A DNA stretch of 34,464 bases from a virus. The position numbers and the translations under genes were made by a program. Below the pieces are notes generated by a model. It did no database searches. It was not told where the DNA came from and saw nothing but the letters and a program-made list of their open reading frames with translations. Below, piece after piece: positions 15,689 to 22,999 of the stretch. The stretch covers positions 1 to 34,464 of IMG/VR virus record IMGVR_UViG_3300034167_000202; one strand, given 5' to 3'. The stretch's first letter is position 1, and every line of letters starts with the position of its first letter.

Positions 15689-18600
15689 TTATTCTTCATA
15701 AACCCACTCCTGTATATAAACAGCAGGACAGTTAACACTGCTTGGTGCAAAAACAAATGGGTTAACAATCGTAGCAGGTACGGCAGCAAAAGAATAAGCG
15801 CCTGTTGATAAAAACCAATTTGTAGCGCCGCCCACATTTTCTGAAATTGGAAGCATAGAATCAATGCTGTACTGAGTTAATGTCGGTCCTACCCCACTTG
15901 TTATCGTTCCAATCCAATATGTTGTTCCTTTAACCAACGGAGATATACTGCTTAACGCTACTTTCTGACCTATTGTTGCACAACTCATGCTCGCGCTTTC
16001 ATATAATTTGGTAAGCGGTTGTCCTGCCGAATCTGAATATATAACAATTTTGCAATTTACTGCACCTGCAGTTACAACATTTATGTAAAAACTTGCAGGA
16101 GATCCAATAGGATCTAACATTTTTATATTGTTGTTAGGCACAAACGGCATCAATGTCATTCTGTTTGTGGCGGTAGTACATACAGTGGTAGGTGTACCGT
16201 TGTTTTTTAATCCGTATATCCTACCCTGAACAGGTGCTGTTATAACGTGAGGACCTCCTGCCGCACCACCTCCTCCTCCTCCACTATATTGAGGGATGTT
16301 AAGCGTAGCACCTACCAAAGTAGCTGCGCCACTTGTCCCAGTTGTGGTTAAAGTAAGCGCGTTTTGCTTGTTATTGAAAGTAGTCCAATTCGCAGCGGTT
16401 AACGCTCCTCTATTTGTAGCAGAAGCATCAGGCACATTCAACGTTATTACAGGTGTTGTTGTTCCATTTGTAACCGTTGAACTTAAATTTGTTCCCGTTG
16501 TTCCTAATGTCAACGCGGCTACACTTGTAACCGTTCCACCACCACCGCCACTCACTACCAAATCACCACTACCAAGAATTGAATTACCGTTGATTGTCTT
16601 GATGTTTGTTGCACTAACTAACGCTGCTTGTTTGTTGTTGAACGTTGTCCAATCTGTACTGCTTAAATAACCATTCACTAAACTAGTAGCGGCAGGCATA
16701 CTAATAGCAGGAGTTGTTCCTCCCGAAGAAACAACAGGAGCAGTACCTGTTACTGATGTTACACCGCCAATATATTGCGGAATGTTCAAAGTATTTCCAA
16801 CTAACGTTGACGCTCCACTTGTTCCTGTGGTAGTTAGCGTTATTGTACCTTGCTTAGCGTTTAACGCTGTTTGCGTTGCTGTGCTGATTGGTTTACTTGC
16901 GTCGCTTGTGTTGTCAACGTTCGCCAAACCTACCGCTGTTTTGTCTAATGTTTGAAACGTCTTATCACCTCTGTAATATTGTCCCGTTGTTCCTGCGGTA
17001 ATCGTTGGCTCAACCGCTATGTTACCACTACCTAAAAGAGTAGTGCTATTGATAGTCTTAATGTTTGTTCCACTAACAAGTGCGGCTTGTTTATTATTGA
17101 ACGTTGTCCAATCAGTAGCGGACAAATAACCGTCAACTAATGTTGTAGCGGCAGGCATTGATAGCGTTCTGTTTGCTGACAAATCACCGCCACCGCTTAA
17201 AGGTGCTGTCGTGCTTATTGTGCGAGTTGAAGGAACTTTTGCGTTCCAAGTTGCCGCAGATGCTATGTAAGCGTCAGCCAAGTCAGTAGTCAAATGTAGT
17301 TCATCCAACTGCGTCACTCCGCCCGTCACGCTCATTGCGTTACCGCTGCCGCTTGTCTTGTTAACCGTTAACGCTTCACCTGCGCCACCCTTAGTGATTG
17401 AAGCAGCAACACCGCTACCGCTTGAATGGTTGATGACTAAATCTTTGGCGCTTAACGTGTGTGTTCCTAAATCAACGTTTGTTGTTGCTCCTGTGTAAGG
17501 AACATATCCCGTTAACGAGGGAAATGTAGCTAAGCTACCATCACCTCTCACGTATTGTAGAGTAGTTCCAGTTGGTGTGTTGAACTTACCGTTGAAAATC
17601 AACCAATCACTCGAAAGCAAATATCCGTTAGTCGTGCCGTTGGCAGATGACATTGATAGGTTAGGTGTAGCTCCACCCGTAGATGACATTGGAGCAGTAG
17701 CCGTAACTGCCGTAACCGTTCCACCTGAAGGTGCGTTGTTGGTAATGGTGAAGTTCGGATATGTACCCGTTACTGCTATACCACTCCCTGCTGTTAATCC
17801 AACCACTTGGTCAGGTGCTGAGTTGGTTACCGTGATGCTTCCGCTCGAAGTAATAGGGCTACCGCTTACGCTTATTCCCGTTCCTGCCGTTACACCTACG
17901 CTTGTTACTGTTCCATTGGTTAGCGTTGGTTTGTTTAATATCTGCGCATCGCCACTCGTTGCATTCCAATCAGCATTAACATTCACTTGCGCTCCTGCCT
18001 CAATGCCATCGAGTTTAGTCTTTAACGTATTAGTAAAATCATTTGTAGATAGTCCTTTGCCTGCTACCTTATCTACCTTTAACGCGTCTTGCTGATCTAC
18101 ATAAGTAACTGTAGCCAATCCTGCAATAGAAGGAATAGTAGGCTTGTTAAGAATCTGAGCCACACCTGCTACTGCGTTCCAATCGCTATTTACTTGCGCT
18201 GCTGGTATTGTTGGCTTGTTGTCTAAGTCTGTATAATCATTTGAGAAACCAACAGCGCTGATGCTGCTGATGTCAGCCTTCAAAAGTATTTCTTCTTCGA
18301 GTGCGTCAATGGCTGCTTCGATGTCAATTATCGTTTGACACGTTCCAATAGTGGCGCACGTCAATCCTACTTCGTCGCTTAACAAATACCAACCACGCAC
18401 CCCTGCTCCGTTCGTTCCGTAGTAGTAGTTCGGTGCTGGTGTTTCTTCGTCGTTGACAAGTGTTACCTGACCGTTTGTATCTTGAATAGACATAGCGAAG
18501 TTGAAGATGTTACTTTCTCCGCCACTTGAACCACCTTCAAAAAATGTATTCCACTCAGCAGGAATAGAACAAGCGTCCCAATAGTAAGGAACGAGTAGTT

Positions 18601-19009
18601 CAAGACTAACAGTCCAACCTGTTAACGTGTTATGAAATTCTTCAAGGAAGGGTTCTAAGGAAACATTTTGAACCGTGATTAAGTCACCAAACAAAACGCG
18701 GTGGTTGGTAATCTCGGCAACTAAATCTTCAGCTATGCGTTGAAGGTCAGAAAGAACCTCACGTTGAAACTCAACCTTGTCGTCTTTATCTCTAGGAAGA
18801 TCCGCAAGGACAATCTGAAAAGAGAATGTCTTAGTACCTTTTGCGTAAGTAACGTTCGAAGGTACAACGTGCATAAATGGATATTCGGTAAACTTTTCAA
18901 GGTCTGCCGTGTCAATCTGACCATGTGAAAAGGTCTTAAGAATAAAGTGTCCAGAGGCAAATGCCTTGAATCTATCTATAAGCGCGTTGTAGCTTTGTAC
19001 GTTCGACAT
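15689..19009 (-). CDS. Large modular tail fibre with an N-terminal tail-attachment domain
   Basis: An 1106-aa protein. Residues 1-150 form a globular domain (MSNVQSYNALIDRFKAFASG; VSLELLVPYYWDACSIP at its end) that looks like a tail-attached or tail-completion domain. From about 235 on, short fibre repeats dominate: SDWNAVAGVAQILNKPTIP, LKTKLDGIEAGAQVNVNADW, SATDWTTFNNKQAALVS with NIKTINSTTLLGSGNI, and GTTGQYYRGDKTFQTLDKTA. These match well-known beta-structured tail fibre repeats. The last ~150 residues form a distinct domain, with Cys residues and IVIYSDSAGQPLTKLYESAS, likely the receptor-binding tip. Its ATG overlaps the frameshift extension of the chaperone gene by 38 bases. Fusion of attachment domain and adhesin in one chain is notable. 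Confidence 0.8.
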   Translation of the reverse strand: MSNVQSYNALIDRFKAFASGHFILKTFSHGQIDTADLEKFTEYPFMHVVPSNVTYAKGTKTFSFQIVLADLPRDKDDKVEFQREVLSDLQRIAEDLVAEITNHRVLFGDLITVQNVSLEPFLEEFHNTLTGWTVSLELLVPYYWDACSIPAEWNTFFEGGSSGGESNIFNFAMSIQDTNGQVTLVNDEETPAPNYYYGTNGAGVRGWYLLSDEVGLTCATIGTCQTIIDIEAAIDALEEEILLKADISSISAVGFSNDYTDLDNKPTIPAAQVNSDWNAVAGVAQILNKPTIPSIAGLATVTYVDQQDALKVDKVAGKGLSTNDFTNTLKTKLDGIEAGAQVNVNADWNATSGDAQILNKPTLTNGTVTSVGVTAGTGISVSGSPITSSGSITVTNSAPDQVVGLTAGSGIAVTGTYPNFTITNNAPSGGTVTAVTATAPMSSTGGATPNLSMSSANGTTNGYLLSSDWLIFNGKFNTPTGTTLQYVRGDGSLATFPSLTGYVPYTGATTNVDLGTHTLSAKDLVINHSSGSGVAASITKGGAGEALTVNKTSGSGNAMSVTGGVTQLDELHLTTDLADAYIASAATWNAKVPSTRTISTTAPLSGGGDLSANRTLSMPAATTLVDGYLSATDWTTFNNKQAALVSGTNIKTINSTTLLGSGNIAVEPTITAGTTGQYYRGDKTFQTLDKTAVGLANVDNTSDASKPISTATQTALNAKQGTITLTTTGTSGASTLVGNTLNIPQYIGGVTSVTGTAPVVSSGGTTPAISMPAATSLVNGYLSSTDWTTFNNKQAALVSATNIKTINGNSILGSGDLVVSGGGGGTVTSVAALTLGTTGTNLSSTVTNGTTTPVITLNVPDASATNRGALTAANWTTFNNKQNALTLTTTGTSGAATLVGATLNIPQYSGGGGGGAAGGPHVITAPVQGRIYGLKNNGTPTTVCTTATNRMTLMPFVPNNNIKMLDPIGSPASFYINVVTAGAVNCKIVIYSDSAGQPLTKLYESASMSCATIGQKVALSSISPLVKGTTYWIGTITSGVGPTLTQYSIDSMLPISENVGGATNWFLSTGAYSFAAVPATIVNPFVFAPSSVNCPAVYIQEWVYEE

Positions 19010-19253
19010 AATTGTAGTCTATTAGGTAAGTCATATAAGTAAATATCTCCCAAGCACTTTTTTCCGTAATTAAATCTAATTTTGTTATGTCACGACCGCA
19101 GGCTTCCATAAACAAGTGATACCAACCGTAGCGACCAAGCACCTGATTCAGTCCTTCTCTGTCGTCAATTGTTCCATCTCCTTCGTCAACTTCTTCACTT
19201 CGTTCTCCAAATAGTCTAGCGAAGTGTTGCTTAGTTCGTTGAGCAAAGTCGAA
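18972..19253 (-). CDS. Tail assembly chaperone, -1 frameshift extension
   Basis: This frame is open from a TAA just upstream of the T9 run down to the TAG at 18972-18974 and contains no ATG, GTG or TTG before its conserved part. Entered by a -1 slip at 19252-19260 it adds 93 residues to the first 159 of the zero-frame protein (about 252 aa). The part GLNQVLGRYGWYHLFMEACG then RDITKLDLIT is protein-like and resembles second-part tail assembly chaperones. As with lambda G/GT, the longer form should bind tape measure and recruit tube subunits. Lack of any start codon is the main evidence for frameshift expression. Confidence 0.7.
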   Translation of the reverse strand, partial: FDFAQRTKQHFARLFGERSEEVDEGDGTIDDREGLNQVLGRYGWYHLFMEACGRDITKLDLITEKSAWEIFTYMTYLIDYNYVERTKLQRAYR

Positions 19254-19729
19254 AAAAAAAGCATCGCACCGTTAAATTGTTCAAGCGTCATCTGTTCAAC
19301 ATACCCTTGAACAAGTTCGCGTGCTGCCTTGCTATGTGGTACAATGGTGTACTTCTGACCTACTCGCTTGTCGATAGGGCGGTAAAGCGTTCCCATTATC
19401 TTCACCATATTTGTCGACACGTCAGATGCCCACGTTGAGATGTCAGCGTACTCACCCATTGAGATTGAGTAAAGGTCTGGAATGAAACCGAAGTCCTTGT
19501 CTTTGATAGTTATCGTTTCAAAGAACTTCGCGCTCTCGTTCAATAGCGTTCCTTCAAACGCTGCGAGTAAGGTAGGCAAGTGTTGGAAGGGAATCTGCTC
19601 CGCTTGTTCTTTCGTTAGGTTACTTATTGAAACCAACTTGTCAATGTCGCTCTTTGCGTTGTGATAGTCAACGTATTGCTTGACGCTAATCGAAGAATAG
19701 TCAGCTGGTATACTTACTTTGATGCTCAT
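19148..19729 (-). CDS. Tail assembly chaperone, zero-frame product
   Basis: A 193-aa mainly helical protein (MSIKVSIPADYSSISVKQYV start, LVSISNLTKEQAEQIP near residue 35-50). The late part MTLEQFNGAMLFFSTLLNEL spans the T9 slippery run, and the unshifted protein ends with a charged coil (EVKKLTKEMEQLTTEKD). It precedes the large fibre and lies far upstream of the tape measure, in the tail gene order. Identification as chaperone comes from the frameshift arrangement and size. The ATG at 19729 follows the small 51-aa gene by 18 bases. Confidence 0.65.
   Translation of the reverse strand: MSIKVSIPADYSSISVKQYVDYHNAKSDIDKLVSISNLTKEQAEQIPFQHLPTLLAAFEGTLLNESAKFFETITIKDKDFGFIPDLYSISMGEYADISTWASDVSTNMVKIMGTLYRPIDKRVGQKYTIVPHSKAARELVQGYVEQMTLEQFNGAMLFFSTLLNELSNTSLDYLENEVKKLTKEMEQLTTEKD
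19252..19260 (-). other. Slippery T9 run for -1 ribosomal frameshift
   Basis: On the coding strand nine T in the context ATG-CTT-TTT-TTT-TCG satisfy the X-XXY-YYZ slippery rule (T-TTT-TTT). A -1 slip at Phe159 joins the zero frame to the extension ending at 18972. No convincing downstream pseudoknot was identified by eye. Confidence 0.65.
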
Positions 19730-19747
19730 TTATCCGTATTTATTCGT

Positions 19748-19903
19748 TTAAGATCCGCAATAAAGACAACCTTCGTCGTCATCATCTATCGTGTTCGCTT
19801 CTTCGTGTACTCTGATTGCTTCCATGTGTACTTGTTCTTTGCTCCATTCTGGATGAAACATTGCAATCTGCGACCGCAAGAAGTTTAATTTGTTTTCGCT
19901 CAT
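19748..19903 (-). CDS. Small acidic CxxC protein
   Basis: A 51-aa reading frame starting MSENKLNFLRSQIAMFHPEW and ending DDDDEGCLYCGS. The start overlaps the stop of the 81-aa gene as ATGA. The CxxC end after an Asp run could bind a metal with a partner but is a single pair. Small proteins of this type sit upstream of tail chaperones in several Bacteroidetes phages. Function unknown. Confidence 0.6.
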   Translation of the reverse strand: MSENKLNFLRSQIAMFHPEWSKEQVHMEAIRVHEEANTIDDDDEGCLYCGS

Positions 19904-20145
19904 TTTATTAATTGTTCAATGTTTATTTCGTGATGACTGAGTAGTGCGCGAAAGTATTCGAATACTTCTTCAATCCCTTCTTGATATGCGCCTTCTTGCC
20001 TGTCGTTGTACTTCGTGAACTTGCGGTAACCATTCATTTCAATTTCCCAAAGTAACGAAGCCATATCACGCGCTTTCGTGATTTGGTTGAACTCATAACG
20101 ATCGTTGCCGTCGCTTAAGTCAAATGTCAAAGTAGCTGTACTCAT
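19900..20145 (-). CDS. Conserved phage protein of unknown function (LTFDLSD type)
   Basis: An 81-aa acidic protein of a type widespread in phages: MSTATLTFDLSDGNDRYEFN start, then a helix-rich part with ARDMASLLWEIEMN and EGIEEVFEYFRALLSHHEIN. Homologues commonly lie near small terminase or replication genes; no role is known. It follows the putative small terminase by 23 bases and is coupled by ATGA to the next gene. Confidence 0.7.
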   Translation of the reverse strand: MSTATLTFDLSDGNDRYEFNQITKARDMASLLWEIEMNGYRKFTKYNDRQEGAYQEGIEEVFEYFRALLSHHEINIEQLIK

Positions 20146-20168
20146 TCGGTAATTTGTCGAATTAGTTG

Positions 20169-20438
20169 TTATAATTTGTCATTGATTATTATTTGTACTG
20201 GTGCTTCGCTGTCGCCTGCGTGAACCGTTCGCGCCTGTTTAGGTTTGAAGTATTCAAGCATTGCAAGGTAGTGATGCAAATAGTCCTCGTCATCCATTGA
20301 ATGAAGAACAGACATAGCACGTTCAGCACCTTGCGTTACAACGTAGTCGCCTAACTGATTCCACATTTCGACCTTGTGTGAAACAGCTCCTTTTGGTTTT
20401 CCTTTCGGGTTTCCCGATTGTCCTTTTTCGAATGGCAT
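20169..20438 (-). CDS. Putative small terminase subunit (DUF5681-like)
   Basis: Eighty-nine residues. The start MPFEKGQSGNPKGKPKGAVS is the signature of a DUF5681-like domain found in packaging-associated proteins of Bacteroidetes phages. The rest is helical (KVEMWNQLGDYVVTQGAERA, then YLHHYLAMLEYFKPK), compatible with a DNA-binding oligomer that recognises the packaging site. It is on the late leftward strand while the large terminase is on the rightward strand about 8 kb away, an uncommon split. The small size makes it a minimal or partial small terminase; confidence moderate. Confidence 0.6.
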   Translation of the reverse strand: MPFEKGQSGNPKGKPKGAVSHKVEMWNQLGDYVVTQGAERAMSVLHSMDDEDYLHHYLAMLEYFKPKQARTVHAGDSEAPVQIIINDKL

Positions 20439-20476
20439 ATTGAAAGTAATTGTATCTTACAATGTAAATATAAGAA

Positions 20477-20830
20477 CTACCCTAATTTTCCTTTGTAATG
20501 GTTAATAAGTTGTTCCATTCTGCTGTCGTAGTATTTCGAGAACGTCTTAAACCCGTCGTTGTCTTGTTCGTACATTCTAAATAGAACATTGCGTAAACGT
20601 TGTGAGGGCTTCTTAAGCGTATCTTCAAGTTCACTCTTAAGACTTTCAACTGCATCCAGTTCTTCGCGCTTGAAATCTTCGTCTTTAAAAGCAAGATAAC
20701 CGAATTGATTTGCGATAGTGAATAGTTCACTTGCCTGATTAGGTGAAAGTTCATTTGTTCCAAAGGTTAGTTTAAGCGTCTTGTCCTTTCGCGTACCTAC
20801 GCTTTCGAGTTGAGCTGGTATAATTATCAT
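20477..20830 (-). CDS. Conserved hypothetical phage protein upstream of the small terminase
   Basis: A 117-aa protein: short beta start (MIIIPAQLESVGTRKDKTLK), then LSPNQASELFTIANQFGYLA and a charged C-terminal region (KKPSQRLRNVLFRMYEQDND, YYDSRMEQLINHYKGKLG). Proteins with this LKLTFGTNELSPNQ-type centre recur in phages of this group, often close to terminase or recombination genes, but remain unassigned. It overlaps the end of the 131-aa gene by four bases. Confidence 0.65.
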   Translation of the reverse strand: MIIIPAQLESVGTRKDKTLKLTFGTNELSPNQASELFTIANQFGYLAFKDEDFKREELDAVESLKSELEDTLKKPSQRLRNVLFRMYEQDNDGFKTFSKYYDSRMEQLINHYKGKLG

Positions 20831-21222
20831 TTGTTTAATATGATTGAATTGAATTCGGTTTCTGCGTTTATAATGTAAGTTGTAATTTCCTTATGAAGCG
20901 TATTAATGTTAAAAGCAATTTCGTAAAATTCCAATTCAATAGCATCTGCTTCAGCCATTAAGCAACAGTCCAAAAAGTATTGAGTGTTAATAGTTGATTG
21001 ATTACCTGCGTGATATCCTAACCAAAATCCTTCTATCAAACCATCTGAATTGCCATTGTAATATAAAAATTTATAATTGTTACCTTTAATATTACTTTTT
21101 AACATAGCCCATGAAGCACCGTCAGTTTGGAACTTATCGTCATTAATAAAACCATAGTTTTTATCAAACCATTTTATTTGATGTTCTGGAACTATTACAA
21201 GTTTTGTTTCAGTAAGTGTCAT
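20827..21222 (-). CDS. Hypothetical protein, first gene after the structured leader
   Basis: A 131-aa acidic protein with many aromatic residues (MTLTETKLVIVPEHQIKWFD start, FLYYNGNSDGLIEGFWLGYH centre, helical end AETEFNSIILNK). No family recognised. Its coding sequence is more AT-rich than most of the leftward arm, suggesting recent gain. It is the first clear gene downstream of the promoter at 21536-21565 and of the structured untranslated region, so that leader may control it and the rest of the packaging/tail operon. Confidence 0.6.
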   Translation of the reverse strand: MTLTETKLVIVPEHQIKWFDKNYGFINDDKFQTDGASWAMLKSNIKGNNYKFLYYNGNSDGLIEGFWLGYHAGNQSTINTQYFLDCCLMAEADAIELEFYEIAFNINTLHKEITTYIINAETEFNSIILNK

Positions 21223-21530
21223 TGTATGTCATTAAATTTATAAGTATGTCACTAAATATGCAAAGAAAAGAAAAGAACAAAGAAAACGTGTAAGCACTAT
21301 AAAGAAAGAACAAAAGAAAAAGCTCCCCCAAAAAGATTACTCTTGCCCTTAAAAGGGCAGTTGCACGATCCAAGCATTGATGTATTGCAAGTGTAGTCAT
21401 TGGTTACTTCGCTGTGACTTACGAAGGCGGTTGTTGTTCTTATCCAGTTTGTTTCTTACTTAAAAAATATACCCCCAATTATTTCAGCCGCCAAGCAAAA
21501 ATAAAAGGGGGTAGTATCGCATTGCTTGGC
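21223..21530 (-). ncRNA. Candidate structured RNA or regulated 5' leader with pseudoknot
   Basis: About 300 bases without a convincing gene, starting at a well-formed leftward promoter. Near the predicted RNA 5' end, gccaagcaa (21490-21498) pairs with ttgcttggc (21522-21530) for nine base pairs, and within its loop gggggta (21507-21513) pairs with taccccc (21470-21476): interleaved arms, that is, a possible pseudoknot. A C5 run on the plus strand at 21325-21329 offers a competing partner. Further stems are cttcg/cgaag (21407-21411 with 21422-21426) and a 7-bp palindrome tgccctt/aagggca (21344-21350 with 21353-21359). A long pyrimidine tract follows (21259-21322). It could be a small RNA, a leader controlling the 131-aa gene, or both. 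A 63-codon frame at 21209-21400 overlaps it and is judged doubtful. Confidence 0.45.
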
Positions 21531-21535
21531 TGTAA

Positions 21536-21565
21536 CAAATATACTTTGAATGTCATTCGTTACAA
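21536..21565 (-). promoter_or_regulatory. Leftward Bacteroidetes-type promoter upstream of the structured region
   Basis: On the leftward strand TTG (21565-21563), 19 bases, then TATATTTG (21543-21536) match the Bacteroidetes -33/-7 consensus TTTG...TAnnTTTG exactly in spacing and -7 sequence. Predicted start is around 21530, the first base of the nine-base-pair stem. It would serve the RNA and the packaging/tail operon. Confidence 0.6.
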
Positions 21566-21572
21566 CAATAAG

Positions 21573-22013
21573 TTATTCACCTATTTCAACAACAACGTCC
21601 TTCATTGAATCGAGAAAGGTGTTGATGTCTTTCTTCACGCAAGGTGGACACGTTGAACGCTCGTTGAACGCTCCTGTGGCTTTATCCTTGAACGAATAGA
21701 ATCGAAGCATATCATTTTGTTCCAACTTCCCTTGCGCCTTCATATCGAGCAAGAATCGTTTGAACTCTATTTGTTCCTCAAGTGAAAGAACACCGTTCCA
21801 TTTTGACGCAGGACAGGAAGCGAAGGCGAGTTTTGCTTTGACTGGCATCACACAACCGCACAACTTAATTGACTTCTTTCTGAATTTCACTTCAGTTTCT
21901 ACTTCGTCGCCTAAAATTAAAGTACCGCACGACTGCGTTGAAGGTTCGAAGAATTTACACGCTCGGCATATATCTAAGCGTCTTTTGTACTCATTGTGTT
22001 TTGCGAATAACAT
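21573..22013 (-). CDS. Cys-rich, probably zinc-binding protein
   Basis: A 146-aa protein. The N-terminal half has CRACKFFEPSTQSCG (first two Cys three apart, then one 11 residues on), LCGCVM and CPASKW, a constellation that could hold one or two zinc ions. Near the C-terminus CPPC is a further pair. The middle (LSLEEQIEFKRFLLDMKAQG) is helical. Similar proteins occur beside sigma-like genes in Bacteroidetes phages without known function; a transcription co-regulator is plausible. It overlaps the sigma-like gene by 23 bases. Confidence 0.65.
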   Translation of the reverse strand: MLFAKHNEYKRRLDICRACKFFEPSTQSCGTLILGDEVETEVKFRKKSIKLCGCVMPVKAKLAFASCPASKWNGVLSLEEQIEFKRFLLDMKAQGKLEQNDMLRFYSFKDKATGAFNERSTCPPCVKKDINTFLDSMKDVVVEIGE

Positions 22014-22494
22014 TGGCTCTTATTTTTTGTTTGATATTATCAATGGTTCGATAAAGGAATGGTGTAGGTATTCCCGTTTGTTTGGATAGTTCACGATAGG
22101 TAAAATCTTCAAGTATGTATTCCTGAAAGATTAGACGTTCAAACTCGCTCAGTCGACTGATTAGAATGTCCAGTTGCTCGTTTGTCATCCTTGCGCCTAA
22201 CCAAGTCTTGTCAACTTCGTGAGCGTAGTCTTTGAAGTCGCGGCGGTTTCTGTTCCAAGCAATAGTCTGTTTGTAGAAAGGCGACGTTGGACTATTGACG
22301 GCTAAGTACATTACACGAATTAAATAGAACTCAAAGTCGCCTGTGTCGATTAGGTTTTCGATATGCTTTGAACCAAACATAGAAAGTAAAGAGTCGTGCA
22401 ATAAGTCTTCGTAGTAATCCTCACCTCGCGAGATATTCTTCGCAAGTTCTTTGAATTTTTTGTAATGTCCTTCTATGTATTGGTCAAGTTTCAA
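21991..22494 (-). CDS. Sigma-70-like RNA polymerase sigma factor
   Basis: A 167-aa protein likely to direct host RNA polymerase to phage promoters. Residues 22-65 resemble sigma region 2 (GEDYYEDLLHDSLLSMF, the usual acidic helix). Residues 117-160 resemble region 4, a helix-turn-helix (SEFERLIFQEYILEDFTYRE then LSKQTGIPTPFLYRTIDNIK). The start must be TTG at 22494, because a TAA stop lies four codons upstream in frame and the next ATG is past region 2. A weak start may keep its level low. Three 21-bp-phased repeats lie directly before it, and a promoter-like site lies inside the upstream gene. Confidence 0.65.
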   Translation of the reverse strand: MKLDQYIEGHYKKFKELAKNISRGEDYYEDLLHDSLLSMFGSKHIENLIDTGDFEFYLIRVMYLAVNSPTSPFYKQTIAWNRNRRDFKDYAHEVDKTWLGARMTNEQLDILISRLSEFERLIFQEYILEDFTYRELSKQTGIPTPFLYRTIDNIKQKIRANVIRKTQ

Positions 22495-22496
22495 GT

Positions 22497-22552
22497 GGTG
22501 TACTTAATTAGTAAGGTGGTGTAGTTAAATTTTTAGGTCATGTACTTAATTA
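22497..22552 (-). repeat. Three direct repeats with exact 21-bp period before the sigma gene
   Basis: On the plus strand ggtgtacttaatta (22497), ggtgtagttaaatt (22518) and catgtacttaatta (22539) begin 21 and 42 bases apart, two turns of B-DNA. They fill the gap between the nuclease stop and the TTG start of the sigma-like gene. Same-face spacing suggests an operator for a cooperatively binding protein. Confidence 0.6.
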
Positions 22553-22954
22553 ACTGTTGAAGTATTGGTCGATTTGCTTAATTGCTTCCTCGCTACCCTT
22601 ACAAATATAAGAACAATACCCCCTGTTTCTCAATTGTTCCTGCCAACGCTTCTGCTCTGGTGATGCGACACCTCCCTTTTCTTTCTTCATTTCAATGGCA
22701 AGACCAAAGAACGCTCCGCGTGGTTCGTATATGAACAAGTCGGGAAAGCCTTTCACATATCCAGTACGCTTCATCTTAACCGCTTGTAAGTAACTTGTTC
22801 GCATACCACCTGCTGAAGCGCAGTACAACGCGTCGGGATATGCTAAACGAAGGTACTTAATTACTATTTCTTGTTGGTTAGCTTCGCTTTCGGGCTTTGC
22901 TTTACGCTTTACACTACTTTTTTTATATGTTTTCTTAAAAGTTTTTACGTTCAT
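22550..22954 (-). CDS. VRR-NUC domain nuclease
   Basis: A 134-aa PD-(D/E)XK-type nuclease of the VRR-NUC family, which includes phage Holliday-junction and flap nucleases. ATG at 22954 is chosen; an upstream TTG would add two residues. The basic N-terminus (1-21) precedes the domain. Motif residues: Glu29 in NQQE, then SAGGMRTSYLQAVKMKRTGY, GFPDLFIY with Asp72, and Glu88-x-Lys90 in AIEMKKEKGG followed by SPEQKRWQEQLRNRGY, all classic for the family. It may resolve replication or recombination intermediates before packaging. First gene of the leftward arm, divergent from the early arm. Confidence 0.85.
   Translation of the reverse strand: MNVKTFKKTYKKSSVKRKAKPESEANQQEIVIKYLRLAYPDALYCASAGGMRTSYLQAVKMKRTGYVKGFPDLFIYEPRGAFFGLAIEMKKEKGGVASPEQKRWQEQLRNRGYCSYICKGSEEAIKQIDQYFNS
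22602..22633 (-). promoter_or_regulatory. Possible leftward promoter for the sigma-like gene
   Basis: TTG (22633-22631), 21 bases, then TATATTTG (22609-22602) on the leftward strand, inside the 3' end of the nuclease gene. The -7 box is a full match; spacing is two longer than in the best sites. It would place the 21-bp repeats about 45-100 bases downstream of the start. Confidence 0.35.
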
Positions 22955-22999
22955 TTTCAATCAGTTAGAAATTATTTTCAAAAAAAGTTTATTTTTTTG

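Noticed and set aside
17577-18095. Long rightward open frame inside the fibre gene (172 codons)
   Set aside because: It is antisense to fibre repeats, Val/Pro/Leu-biased as expected for a shadow frame, and lacks promoter or leader.
21209-21400. A 63-codon leftward frame with a hydrophobic segment before the 131-aa gene
   Set aside because: Its hydrophobic residues come from a plain pyrimidine-rich tract and it overlaps stable stems; composition looks non-coding. Kept only as an alternative to the RNA interpretation.
21340-21420. Possible tRNA (palindrome with a TTTT centre on the leftward strand)
   Set aside because: No T-arm, D-arm or acceptor stem could be laid out, and the anticodon-like stem pairs wrongly around a seven-base loop.
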